64,000 bases of DNA from Allolobophora icterica (lineage: Eukaryota; Annelida; Clitellata; Crassiclitellata; Lumbricidae): NCBI GenBank assembly GCA_963556255.1, contig OY744608.1, positions 70,215,377 through 70,279,376 of the forward strand, written 5' to 3'. Positions within the stretch are counted from its first letter, which is position 1; each line of letters opens with the position of its first letter. The position numbers and the translations under genes are program-made. Under the pieces are notes generated by a model. It worked only from the letters and a program-made list of their open reading frames with translations, made no database searches and was not told the origin of the DNA. Positions 1 to 13,200 of this stretch are shown here, piece after piece.

Positions 1-720
1 AGGAGGCAGTGCTTGTGTGCAGCCCAACACAATTCCTAAACTATTTTGTATTGAACGCATTTATATCATTACCACATTCACAGGTGCAACCCACTGCACA
101 GTTTGTGCACATATTAAGGTAACTGATATCAGATAGATACACATTTGTAGCATGATAGTATGAGATAAGGTCAGCTTTATCCTATCTCAACCATTTCTGC
201 CTATGTTTTACGAGCATTGCCTATCACAGTCACTTTTTAAACCGGTAGGCAGTCAGAAAGGTGTAGCACCAGTGGTAGGTGATCTTAGAGATTTATAACT
301 CTATCTAGGATAACACCTAGGATTACTCCACCTTATTCGACAAGGCATCACTCATGAAAAAGTTAACACTGAATGGTGTAGAATTGTGAGAACCAGATAC
401 GCATGTGACTCAGTGGGGCATACAACCCTGTTGTCACACAGCATCAGATTGGCAGTCTTAATAAAGTCATTAAAAGTTTGATAGTGGGATTGTTCTTTAA
501 AAACTTCAACATTAACATTTCAAAGCATGATATTGCTAACCAAGTTTTCACTTTGAATAATACTGATAATTCAAACATGTTTTGACATCAGTCATCCTAA
601 GGACAATTTTTGTACACGAAAATACACATTTATAAATACACTGTCTGCAATAGTTAAACTATAATATTTTGTTATAGATGGTATTAGACTTACCTAGAAC
701 AATTTAGTATTTTTGGCGTA
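1..720. other. No gene recognised
   Basis: AT-rich sequence with no credible coding region, TIR or tandem structure. It leads into the first satellite unit, which starts near 721. Confidence 0.5.
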
Positions 721-3700
721 CCTTGAGATCTACGCAGTTTTGAATTGGTACCTTGATACCAATATAAAGAAAGTTATGTTCCTCACGGCCATATGACTGC
801 TACACAAAACAGGCATTAGTGCATTGCAATGAGATTAAGGCAAAATTCATTCTGGCGTTTTTTCTTCTTCATAGATTGTATATATGCGTCTGGCTTAATA
901 AGGTCTTCTACCTATTTCAGGTCTGGGTTATATCGGTCTGTAACCTATAATGTCTGGACTAACCATTCACCCATCCTAAAGAGCCTATATATATATATAT
1001 ACTAATGTGTCTTAAAAAATTCTAGTTACAATGGGTAATTCTGTTACATTGCGGTTGGTAGCTTCTTTCCTCTTCTTGGAGTACATAAGATTAATGGAGT
1101 TGTCACTGCCTTGGTTAAAACATTTTATCTTGACATCATATTACAAGAATGCCCTCAAACTATTGATATATTGACATATTACATATTGCATGAGAGTATG
1201 TGTTGTTCTAACTATAACATTGCAGCCAGTAGTGCTTCAGAACGTTTATATATGTTTCGCTGCATTTAAACATGTTAAACTTGTAACCAAACATAAGTAA
1301 ATAATGTAAATGGTATAAGATGAGAATAGAGCAGTTTAGTATTATCATTGTTCCTTGAGACCCAGCCAATTTCTAATTCAGTATATTATATAAATAAGAG
1401 ATTTTGCAAATTGTTAACTGCACAGCCAAATATTTGATACACTAAGTTGATATAATAGTGTAGCAATGGGAATAATTCTAAGTTCTAATTCTAGCATATT
1501 GCTTCATAAATTTTATATTGGTCGGGCTTACAACGGCCATCTACCTATTTCAGGTCTGGGTAATAACAGTCAGTAACCTAAAAGTCTGGACTACCCATTG
1601 ACCCATCCTAAACAGTCTGTATATACAATTATATGGGTTACAAGTGTACTTGTCACACTAGGGATTTCTATTAAGTTACAATTGTCACTTCCTTTCTGAT
1701 CCTAGATCCTTGAGATCTACGCAGTTTTGAATTGGTACCTTGATACCAATATAAAGAAAGTTATGTTCCTCACGGCCATATGACTGCTACACAAAACAGG
1801 CATTATTGCATTGCAATGAGATTAAGGCAAAATTCATTCTAGCGTTTTTCTTCTTCATAGATTGTATATATGCGTCTGGCTTAATAAGGTCTTCTACCTA
1901 TTTCAGGTCTGGGTTATATCGGTCTGTAACCTATAATGTCTGGACTAACCATTCACCCATCCTGAAGAGCCTATTTATATATATATATATATACTAATGT
2001 GTCTTAAAAAATTCTAGTTACAATAGGTAATTCTGTAACATTGCGGTTGGTAGCTTCTTTCCTCTTCTCGGAGTACATAAGATTAATGGAGTTGTCACTG
2101 CCTTGGTTAAAACATTTTATCTTGACATCATATTACAAGAATGCCCTCAAACTATTGATATATTGACATATTACATATTGCATGAGAGTATGTGTTGTTC
2201 TAACTATAACATTGCAGCCAGTAGTGGTTCAGAACGTTTATATATGTTTCGCTGCATTTAAACATGTTAAACTTGTAACCAAACATAAGTAAATAATGTA
2301 AATGGTATAAGATGAGAATAGAGCAGTTTAGTATTATCATTGTTCCTTGAGACCCAGCCAATTTCTAATTCAGTATATTATATAAATAAGAGATTTTGCA
2401 AATTGTTAACTGCACAGCCAAATATTTGATACACTAAGTTGATATAATAGTGTAGCAATGGGAATAATTCTAAGTTCTAATTCTAGCATATTGCTTCATA
2501 AATTTTATATTGGTCGGGCTTACAACGGCCATCTACCTATTTCAGGTCTGGGTAATAACAGTCAGTAACCTAAAAGTCTGGACTACCCATTGACCCATCC
2601 TAAACAGTCTGTATATACAATTATATGGGTTACAAGTGTACTTGTCACACTAGGGATTTCTATTAAGTTACAATTGGTCACTTCCTTTCTGATCCTAGAT
2701 CCTTGAGATCTACGCAGTTTTGAATTGGTACCTTGATACCAATATAAAGAAAGTTATGTTCCTCACGGCCATATGACTGCTACACAAAACAGGCATTATT
2801 GCATTGCAATGAGATTAAGGCAAAATTCATTCTAACGTTTTTCTTCTTCATAGATTGTATATATGCGTCTGGCTTAATAAGGTCTTCTACCTATTTCAGG
2901 TCTGGGTTAAATCGGTCTGTAACCTATAATGTCTGGACTAACCATTCACCCATCCTAAAGAGCCTATATATATATATATATATATATACTAATGTGTCTT
3001 AAAAAATTCTAGTTACAATGGGTAATTCTGTTACATTGCGGTTGGTAGCTTCTTTCCTCTTCTCGGAGTACATAAGATTAATGGAGTTGTCACTGCCTTG
3101 GTTAAAACATTTTATCTTGACATCATATTACAAGAATGCCCTCAAACTATTGATATATTGACATATTACATATTGCATGAGAGTATGTGTTGTTCTAACT
3201 ATAACATTGCAGCCAGTAGTGCTTCAGAACGTTTATATATGTTTCGCTGCATTTAAACATGTTAAACTTGTAACCAAACATAAGTAAATAATGTAAATGG
3301 TATAAGATGAGAATAGAGCAGTTTAGTATTATCATTGTTCCTTGAGACCCAGCCAATTTCTAATTCAGTATATTATATAAATAAGAGATTTTGCAAATTG
3401 TTAACTGCACAGCCAAATATTTGATACACTAAGTTGATATAATAGTGTAGCAATGGGAATAATTCTAAGTTCTAATTCTAGCATATTGCTTCATAAATTT
3501 TATATTGGTCGGGCTTACAACGGCCATCTACCTATTTCAGGTCTGGGTAATAACAGTCAGTAACCTAAAAGTCTGGACTACCCATTGACCCATCCTAAAC
3601 AGTCTGTATATACAATTATATGGGTTACAAGTGTACTTGTCACACTAGGGATTTCTATTAAGTTACAATTGTCACTTCCTTTCTGATCCTAGATCCTTGA

Positions 3701-4290
3701 GATCTACGCAGTTTTGAATTGGTACCTTGATACCAATATAAAGAAAGTTATGTTCCTCACGGCCATATGACTGCTACACAAAACAGGCATTATTGCATTG
3801 CAATGAGATTAAGGCAAAATTCATTCTAGCGTTTTTCTTCTTCATAGATTGTATATATGCGTCTGGCTTAATAAGGTCTTCTACCTATTTCAGGTCTGGG
3901 TTATATCGGTCTGTAACCTATAATGTCTGGACTAACCATTCACCCATCCTGAAGAGCCTATTTATATATATATATACTAATGTGTCTTAAAAAATTCTAG
4001 TTACAATAGGTAATTCTGTAACATTGCGGTTGGTAGCTTCTTTCCTCTTCTCGGAGTACATAAGATTAATGGAGTTGTCACTGCCTTGGTTAAAACATTT
4101 TATCTTGACATCATATTACAAGAATGCCCTCAAACTATAGATATATTGACATATTACATATTGCACGAGAGTATGTGTTGTTCTAACTATAACATTGCAG
4201 CCAGTAGTGCTTCAGAACGTTTATATATGTTTCACTGCATTTAAACATGTTAAACTTGTAACCAAACATAAGTAAATAATTTATTTATTT
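721..4290. repeat. Satellite-like tandem array, unit about 993 bp
   Basis: The landmark CCTTGAGATCTACGCAG recurs at 721, 1708, 2701 and 3695, giving periods of 987, 993 and 994 bp and about 3.6 near-identical units. Each unit holds two diverged copies of an 85-bp core that begins ACCTATTTCAGGTCTGGG, at 910/1543, 1897/2535 and 2889/3530, then 3883. The unit is therefore itself a dimer with alternating spacings of about 638 and 354 bp. Short (AT)n runs of variable length follow the first core of each unit. The 63-68 residue open frames inside each unit differ mainly by frameshifts and AT-run length, and are not credible genes. Confidence 0.93.
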
Positions 4291-6790
4291 TAATAATTAA
4301 AACAATAATTTAGTTATTTTAATTTAATTTAAGTGTTTTGAACTGTTTTCAGTGTTTATTGATACCCCTCCCAACCCCCAACCCCGTTTTTCTCGTGATT
4401 TTAGCCCGCCCATAATTGTTGCGTACCGGCACCTATTGTTCCGTTCCGGAACCTTTTTTTCTAGAAAAAAAAGCACTGGATATAAGTATAGCGATTAGAA
4501 GAATTCCAAGTTTATTCTAGCATATATTACTTCGTATATTTTATATAGGTCGGGCTTACAACAGCCATATACCTATTTTAGGTCTGGGTAATAACGGTCT
4601 GTAACCTAAAAGTCTGGATTACCCATTTACCCATCCTAAACAACATGTATATATAGTAATATATAGTAATGTGTATTAGAAGAATTCTAATTACACTAGG
4701 TAACTCTGTTACATTGTGGTTGGTAGCATCGTTCCTCTTCCTGTAGTACATAAAATTCATGGAATTGTCTCTAACTTGGTTAAATTCTTCATCATGTCAC
4801 CATATTGACAGAATGCTACAAACTGTTGATATATTGACATATTAAATACACGAGTATGTGTAGTTCTAACTATTACATTGCAGTCAGTAGTGCTTCAGAA
4901 CCTTGATATGTGTTTCACTGCATGTAATATGCTAAAGATTTAACCAGAAGTAAAGAATGTAAACGGTATAAGACTAACATTGAACTATAATTGTTCAGTG
5001 TTCATCCTATATCATTTAATTATGAACTCACGTTTGGTTACATTTTAAAGAAGTTACTTCAGAATTATCAATGCTCTTTGAGACCGAAGCATTCTCTAAT
5101 TTGGTACATAATACAAAAGGAGAGCAAATTGTTAACTGCATAGCCAAATGTTTTATGCAATAAATAGATATGAGTACAGCAATGAGAACAATTCCAAGTT
5201 TATTCTAGCATACATTACTTCATATATTTTATATAGGTCGGGCTTACAACAGCCATAAACCTATTTCAGGTCTGGGTAATAACGGTCTGTAACCTAAAAG
5301 TCTGGATTACCCATTTACCCATCCTAAACAACATGTATATATAGTAATATATAGTAATGTGTGTTAGAAGAATTCTAATTACACTAGGTAGCCTAATTCT
5401 ATTACATTGTGGTTGGTAGCATCTTTCCTCTTCCTGTAGCACATAAAATTCATGGAATTGTCTCTAACTTGGTTAAATTCTTCATCATGTCACCATATTG
5501 ACAGAAATGCTACAAACTGTTGATATATTGACATATTAAATAAACGAGTATGTGTAGTTCTAACTATTACATTGCAGTCAGTAGTGGTTGGTAGCATCGT
5601 TCCTCTTCCTGTAGTACATAAAATTCATGGAATTGTCTCTAACTTGGTTAAATTCTTCATCATGTCACCATATTGACAGAATGCTACAAACTGTTGATAT
5701 ATTGACATATTAAATACACGAGTATGTGTAGTTCTAACTATTACATTGCAGTCAGTAGTGCTTCAGAACCTTGATATGTGTTTCACTGCATGTAATATGC
5801 TAAAGATTTAACCAGAAGTAAAGAATGTAAACGGTATAAGACTAACATTGAACTATAATTGTTCAGTGTTCATCCTATATCATTTAATTATGAACTCACG
5901 TTTGGTTACATTTTAAAGAAGTTACTTCAGAATTATCAATGCTCTTTGAGACCGAAGCATTCTCTAATTTGGTACATAATACAAAAGGAGAGCAAATTGT
6001 TAACTGCATAGCCAAATGTTTTATGCAATAAATAGATATGAGTACAGCAATGAGAACAATTCCAAGTTTATTCTAGCATACATTACTTCATATATTTTAT
6101 ATAGGTCGGGCTTACAACAGCCATAAACCTATTTCAGGTCTGGGTAATAACGGTCTGTAACCTAAAAGTCTGGATTACCCATTTACCCATCCTAAACAAC
6201 ATGTATATATAGTAATATATAGTAATGTGTGTTAGAAGAATTCTAATTACACTAGGTAGCCTAATTCTATTACATTGTGGTTGGTAGCATCTTTCCTCTT
6301 CCTGTAGCACATAAAATTCATGGAATTGTCTCTAACTTGGTTAAATTCTTCATCATGTCACCATATTGACAGAAATGCTACAAACTGTTGATATATTGAC
6401 ATATTAAATAAACGAGTATGTGTAGTTCTAACTATTACATTGCAGTCAGTAGTGGTTGGTAGCATCGTTCCTCTTCCTGTAGTACATAAAATTCATGGAA
6501 TTGTCTCTAACTTGGTTAAATTCTTCATCATGTCACCATATTGACAGAATGCTACAAACTGTTGATATATTGACATATTAAATACACGAGTATGCATTCT
6601 CTAATTTGGTACATAATACAAAATGAGAGAATATTGTTAATTGCACAGCTAAATGTTTGATGCATTACAGTATGAGTATTGCATGAGTATAGCAATGAGT
6701 ATATATACAATTATGCGTGTTACAGATATACTTGATACACTACCGGATTTCTGTTATGGTACAATTGGTCACTTCCTTTCTGAATAATTA
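4291..6790. repeat. Diverged satellite array with 688-bp and 868-bp periods
   Basis: The 85-bp core continues at 4571, 5259 and 6127. Steps from 3883 are 688, 688 and 868 bp. The landmark CTGTAGTACATAAAATTC recurs at 4741, 5609 and 6477, an exact 868-bp tandem duplication. The last unit breaks off near 6595. The stretch 6595-6790 still resembles the tail of a 993-bp unit (compare 1620-1700). This is a second, re-amplified subfamily of the 721-4290 array. Confidence 0.88.
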
Positions 6791-6980
6791 TATACTTCAT
6801 GAAAGTCGAGGAATTGTCACTATCCTATCTGAAGGTCTTCATCGTTGACTTGTGTTCTGAGAAGAACATGATTTCATGATTTTGTGATTACAAACAATTA
6901 TGCATTGTTTTAGGTTTCTCTGAGTATTGCATTCGTACGGTTTTTATTCAGTAGTGCTTTCACAATTTTTATATACATAA

Positions 6981-7153
6981 GGGGCTCTCCATAAATGACG
7001 TCACGTCCCAAGTGCGGGAGGTGGTTAGACTTGTCTGACGCTATGCATGAACTTCTATGCTTAATGTATATAGAAGTTCATGCGAAATGTGACGAGAAGG
7101 GAATCGGGGTGAATTTTGTGCCAAAATAGTGTGACTTCATTTATTGACGAGCC
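6981..7153. mobile_element. Small MITE with internal hairpin
   Basis: The ends are imperfect inverted repeats: GGGGCTCTCCATAAATGACG at the left, and at the right the complement of GGCTCGTCAATAAATGAAGT. The interior holds a perfect 14-bp stem, GCATGAACTTCTAT at 7045-7058 and its complement at 7070-7083, with an 11-nt loop. There is no coding capacity. The ends resemble MITEs common in invertebrate genomes, but I cannot name the superfamily. A target duplication is not clear. Confidence 0.6.
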
Positions 7154-8571
7154 ATAACTCGTTACATGCTTTCAAGGGAAGCTGTAAGCAACATGAGCTA
7201 AAGCAATACAACTGGAGAATTCTAAGAATATTAGACAAGCTCAAACAAGTTTGTGTCCTAAGTTTACTTCGAGTTTAAAACAATTTACTTTTACGCTGTA
7301 GGCCCTACTAAATTAGAGCAAACTCATTGCTTTACAGCCTTGTGAATGTTTCCCCACAAAAAAATACGCTTCTCAGTCAGATATTGCCACAAAGCTTGTA
7401 CAACCATACACCTTTCCAACTGCAAGGCTACCCACGTAATAATTAATCAAAATGTAATATTATAGGCCCTAGCGCCCCTTCAAGATACCTACTCCGAAGC
7501 GTAGGCCTATATTGGATTCACGGAATTCTCATCCCTCGTCTGAAGTATCAAACAATTCCTAGATCTGTCAGATAGTTTAGTAATCAACAACTTTTTCGAT
7601 TTATATTACAGTACAGTACGCAATAGTAAAAGGAATTATAATAATATTATGCTGTAGCTTTCTTGATGGAAAATGCAGTAAATGTCAATGTACAACTGTA
7701 CACGTTTTCCAATGTCGAGTTGTCTTCCAATGTCGACCGTATTATTTATACTGTGGTATGGCCTTGACCATGCTCAGACTAGCTCAGTAGTAAATGAAGT
7801 AAAAGCATTTATTAAATACTGTAAGCTAGAAGTTGCTAGGTAATGCCAATAACAAAAGTTAAAGTAAAAGCATATTTATATGAAGAAACTGGTTCCTGTG
7901 ACTTCGTTGCTTAAGCATTTAGAATAAGGAATATTGCGATTGTGATGATTGACGGCGGATAAATTCTGTGTACCCGGGATAATATATTGTGGCTTATTGA
8001 CACCTCATGGGAAGCGAGACGAGAAAGTCATTTTGGCGCAAAAAGTACATTAAAGCGTGTGAAAACAAGTCAAAGTAAAAGTTTCGATCATTTTTGTTAA
8101 GTAAAGATTGCTTTGAGGAGGAATAAAAGCCGATTATTTTCGTTTGCGGACGATTATCTTGATCCCGAGAGTTAACTTCGTCGTCCTCTTCAACGCCGCT
8201 CAGAAAAGCTTCGGTATGCGTTTCTTAACAAAACTCGATTGCATGGTCACTGGTTTACGATTTGAGCCCCGCAAAACTTGTCTGATTATACTTTGTGTAT
8301 ATATATATATATATATATTAAACTGCAATTTAAGAGCCAAAATCAGCTAAGATCCCAAATTATTTTTTACTGGGTTCTGCCAAATTGTCCGATTACACCT
8401 TGTGAATTAAACTGAATGTTTAGAGGAAAAGTAGTGAACCCCCAACATTCTGATCATGGATTATGCGTGCCTGACAACAGCAATGCAACTGAAGTAATTA
8501 AGTTGCAATGGTTTCCTTCATATTATGAAGCAAGGAATCAGCCTCACATTTTCTGAATTAAAATTTTGTAG
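7154..8571. other. Presumed 5' flank of the 8.6-17.2 kb gene
   Basis: AT-rich, without a convincing coding exon. It contains an (AT)n run at 8300-8318. Any non-coding first exon and the promoter of the downstream gene may lie here, but nothing in the sequence pins them down. Confidence 0.35.
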
Positions 8572-8574
8572 AGA

Positions 8575-10152
8575 ATGTTTTCTCGAGGAAAATTAATGGT
8601 TGAAACTGCACTTAAAAGAGCTAGAGAAAAAGAGAGCCAAATGAAGATGACAGGGACCACGTCCTGGGTTACAGAGCAGGTTAGGTGATTGATGTCATTT
8701 AGAAATGTACAAGAAACATTTTGCCATGCATATTTGATAATGTTTACCTTTCTTTCATATGATAATTCAAACGATTTTTTTTTCTTTCTTTGGAGAGTTA
8801 AGGTTTGACATTTCTACAAAGACCTAAAGGGCTCAAAACCTTTCTTTAGAGGCTTGAAGTCTGTGTTTAAATAATTTGATTTGAAATTTTATTTGGGACT
8901 ATAGTACAATGAATTTATACAATGATAGTAGTAGGCATCCACGTATAATACATCTAGTTTTTTTATAGAAAGTGAAAGTTAGCACTTTTGCCAGGCATAC
9001 TGTTGATTTGTAAACCAAACAGATCATATAGTGCATCTTAAGAACTCTGTATAGGACGTGTGATTCATTTACAGTAAATTTTATTCAGCAGTGTTGCAGG
9101 TAACAACTGAACTTATCAGCCCAGATTTTTAGGGATAAAATCTTGTTAGAAGAGACAGGTATTTCCCTGAAGCATTCATAGAGGGAACAGTTGTAGATCA
9201 TAAAGTTGATTTAACAAGTTAAGCCATGTAGATTGTAGTTGTTTGTGTCTTTTTTTGAATAGAACTATTTTCCATCAGCATCAGATCTGTCAGTAAGATC
9301 AGATCGTACTATTATACAGTCATCATCACCTGAGAAATCGGAATTTTCTTCAGAGTTTCCAAGAGTTCAGAAACGTTAGTAGAATAAATGAAATACACTT
9401 TTATTTCCTAAAATATTTGTATTAATCCACTATTTAATTTGCAGCATAAAATAGCACAGTTTGATAACTGAAGTGATGTAAGAATGGGCTTGCTGTTCGT
9501 TTGATTGAAAAGTATTTTATATACTTGTAGATACTGCTTAATATATGCATGTGAATATAGAAAAAACTATTATGTGTGCAAAACTGCATGCATATGCCTT
9601 CGATTTGTAATTGTGCATAACTAACTTACATTGGTAACTCTGCTGTTGTTTTAGTCATTGTAAGTATTGAATAATCATTAAGTAATGTCGAGTACTCGCA
9701 AGTCCATGTATGCCAGTGGGTTTTTTAAATGTACTGCAAAGCACGAACAACTGAAGCAAAATGATGTTCTTTCAAAGTAGTACTGTGTCTGATAGTGTGC
9801 CTGTGACTGTGAGTGGATAGGCTACTGATGGTAGTGAGCCGAAAATATGTCAGCAGATCGATTATTTGACGAAGTTGACGATGATGCGCAAATTAGTTTG
9901 AGTTCTAAGGACAAAGTACATGAAAATAATTTGACAATGCATTTACTGACTTTTGCACTGAGCTGTTGCTCTAAAGTGATGCAAAATATCTTTCATTTTG
10001 TGATTTGTTATTAAGTTCTTTGACTGAGGCTGTCAAAGACATCGATAACATCAAAAATCAGAATTAACTATTTGGACTAAATTAATGAATTACACCTCAA
10101 GGACCTCTGATTAGAGACCTTGAAGGGGTTCTATGCATATCTCGATTGATTA

Positions 10153-10210
<58 letters not shown>

Positions 10211-13200
10211 ATACAGTATTTTTGTCTTATAGAAACTGAGTTGCTGAAACCATCACCACTTTCAATGACTCTCACATCAAATGACCCGGTATATCTTCTG
10301 ACTAATGATCTGAAGCAAGGACCCACGATGGGTAGTGTTTTGACTAATGATCTGAAGCAAGGACCCACAGTGAGTAGTCTTTTGACTAATGATCTGAAGC
10401 AAGGACCCACAGTGAGTAGTGTTTTGACTAATGATCTGAAGCAAGAACCCACAATGAGTAGTGTTTTGACTAAGGATCTGAAGCATATACCCACGATGAG
10501 TAGTGTTCTGACTAACGATCTGAAGCAAAGACCAACGATGACTAGTGTTCTGACTAAAGAGCCCAAGCAAGCACCCACGATGGGTAGTGTTTTGACTAAT
10601 GATCTGAAGCAAAGACCCACGATGAGTAGTGTTCTGACTAAAGAGCCCAAGCAAGCACCCACGATGGGCAGTGTTTTGACTAATGATCTGAAGCAAAGAC
10701 CCACGATGAGTAGTGTTCTGACTAAAGAGCCCAAGCAAGCACCCACGATGGGTAGTGTTTTGACTAATGATCTGAAGCAAAGACCCACGATGAGTAGTGT
10801 TCTGACTAAAGAGCCCAAGCAAGCACCCACGATGGGTAGTGTTTTTACTAATGATCTGAAGCAAAGACCCACAATGAGTAGTGTTTTGACTAATGATCTG
10901 AAGCAAGGACCCACAGTGAGTAGTCTTTTGACTAATGATCTGAAGCAAGGACCCACAGTGAGTAGTGTTTTGACTAATGATCTGAAGCAAGAACCCACAA
11001 TGAGTAGTGTTTTGACTAAGGATCTGAAGCATATACCCACGATGAGTAGTGTTCTGACTAACGATCTGAAGCAAAGACCAACGATGACTAGTGTTCTGAC
11101 TAAAGAGCCCAAGCAAGCACCCACGATGGGTAGTGTTTTGACTAATGATCTGAAGCAAAGACCCACGATGAGTAGTGTTCTGACTAAAGAGCCTAAGCAA
11201 GCACCCACGATGGGCAGTGTTTTGACTAATGATCTGAAGCAAAGACCCACGATGAGTAGTGTTCTGACTAAAGAGCCCAAGCAAGCACCCACGATGGGTA
11301 GTGTTTTGACTAATGATCTGAAGCAAAGACCCACGATGAGTAGTGTTCTGACTAAAGAGCCCAAGCAAGCACCCACGATAGGCAGTGTTTTGACTAATGA
11401 TCTGAAGCAAAGACCCACGATGAGTAGTGTTCTGACTAATGATACCGAGAAAGGACTAAGGATGACAAGTGCACATCTCGAACAACCGAGTGACAGTGAT
11501 TTATCAGTCGCTGAAGATGATGAGGACTGCAATACAGAAACACCAGAGGACATTAATTGTAATGGTGAGTTCAGCTTGAAGTTTATTGATAACTAATATT
11601 ATTAACCATTTGTTTAAACAATGATAAGCCACTTCTGCACTCAAATTATGACAAGTATTGCCACATATTGTGAACTAACAGATATGTTGGTCTGCTGTAA
11701 GGTCAGTGTACGTCTGTTCTGAATCTGTTAAAAGGTCCCAACCTTTGGAACAATTTGCATTAAACTTAAAATATGTGATGCCATTGATCAAGTAATAAAA
11801 ATATTTCATACTATATTAGGTGTAAATAAAAACCGAAAATATATTGTATTTTTTAACATTATTGTATTATAAATGGGTAAATTGATTGCTGCAATTGTAG
11901 TCTTGCGTTTGTAATGTTTTTCATTAAGTACCATTTTTATCGGGAGTAACTCACAGGAAAACCTGTAGTAGCTTGGGTAAATTTGAAGAAGGTTCCCAAT
12001 TGGAGCAAGAAGCAAAAGCATAGCTGAAGAGGAGAAAAATCGTCTAGCCTTCCTGTAGCCCAGTATGGTTGGGTACCAGAGGCATGCAGGAGTCGGAGAA
12101 TGAAATTGTGGACTGGACGTTTAATTCAGAACCTGCAGACAGAGACAGTTTGGAGCTAGTCCGGACTTTGAGCTTCTAGCTGCTTCCGGAATAATGTTCT
12201 TTGTTGGCTGGGAAGACGAACGTTTGTAGCGTCTACTAGGACATCTTTTCTTTTGACTATGACTTTTATGAGAAGTTTTTTTAGGTGATGTTCCTCTTCG
12301 TTTGAAACAGTATGATAACAAAAGGTTTTGACAGTTATGACACTAGTAAAGTGTATTTGTAAATTCAAGCATATATAGTCTGTAAACAAAACCACTTTCT
12401 TTTAAATTGTACAGTGCTCTTTAAGTCTCACAAGGGCGCTCTGGCACGGGTACTTAGGAATTTCTGTATTTGTGATATGTCATAGTCAGATACATGGATT
12501 CATTCATACATACATACATACATTGTCTCATATATATACACACACACATACACAGAAGATTTTGTTATTGTGTGTTTGCAAATACAGTTGTTCTGAAGTG
12601 TGAGAATGATTCAAAGGGGAAAAACAGAAAACTGCCATGTAAGCTTTGCCAAGTCTTCTGTTATCAGATGCTTAGACATCTGAAACGTCAGCACAGTGAT
12701 GACCCAGAGGTAGCTGCAGCTTTGGCAAAGCCTGGTGAAAGGAAGAAACTTAAAAGACTTATAAATCTGGGAATTTTCAACCACAATACAACTGTCTTGC
12801 AAGCGAAGAAAGGAGTTTTCATTGTTGGGAGAAGCTCACCAATTCAACATAATGTGAAGGATTATTTGCCTTGCCAGTATTGTTTCATTTTTTTCCTTAG
12901 GGATGAACTGTGGAGACACAGTACAAAATGTGCATTAAAAGACATTTCGGAAACAAGTGAAACCGTACAACTAGACAGTCACATGCTGTTACTTGGGGCA
13001 CTGGCTGCAGAAGAAAGTGGAATAGACAAAATACTTCTTGAGCAGGTGATTGATTCAAGGATGAGAAAGGACAGATTAACAAGAGAAGCCAAGTGTGATG
13101 TTTTGATAACGCACTTTGGATCCAGTCTACTTCAGAGGTTGGGGCCAAAGCGAGCTAATGATATCGCTCAGAGAATGCGACAGTTGGCTCGTCTTCGTAT

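Noticed and set aside
1806..3990. Repeated 63-67 residue ORFs (MHCNEIKAKF type) as a small gene family
   Set aside because: They lie once per satellite unit, end in variable AT-repeat peptides, and the first unit carries a frameshift; no sign of selection on protein.
721..6790. CRISPR-like or prokaryotic operon structures
   Set aside because: Repeats are tandem, without short unique spacers. Introns and animal transposons show a eukaryotic genome, so ribosome-binding sites and operons were not sought.
10150..11553. 467-residue and 377-residue minus-strand open frames opposite the repeat exon
   Set aside because: They are a by-product of a 42-bp (3n) repeat. The plus frame has phase-matched exons on both sides and a zinc-finger/recombinase continuation; the minus frames have neither.
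12121..12395. Minus-strand Arg/Ser-rich ORFs inside intron 3 of the large gene
   Set aside because: Composition is suggestive (RS-like) but there is no recognisable domain, start or splice context; could be a dead repeat. Not annotated.
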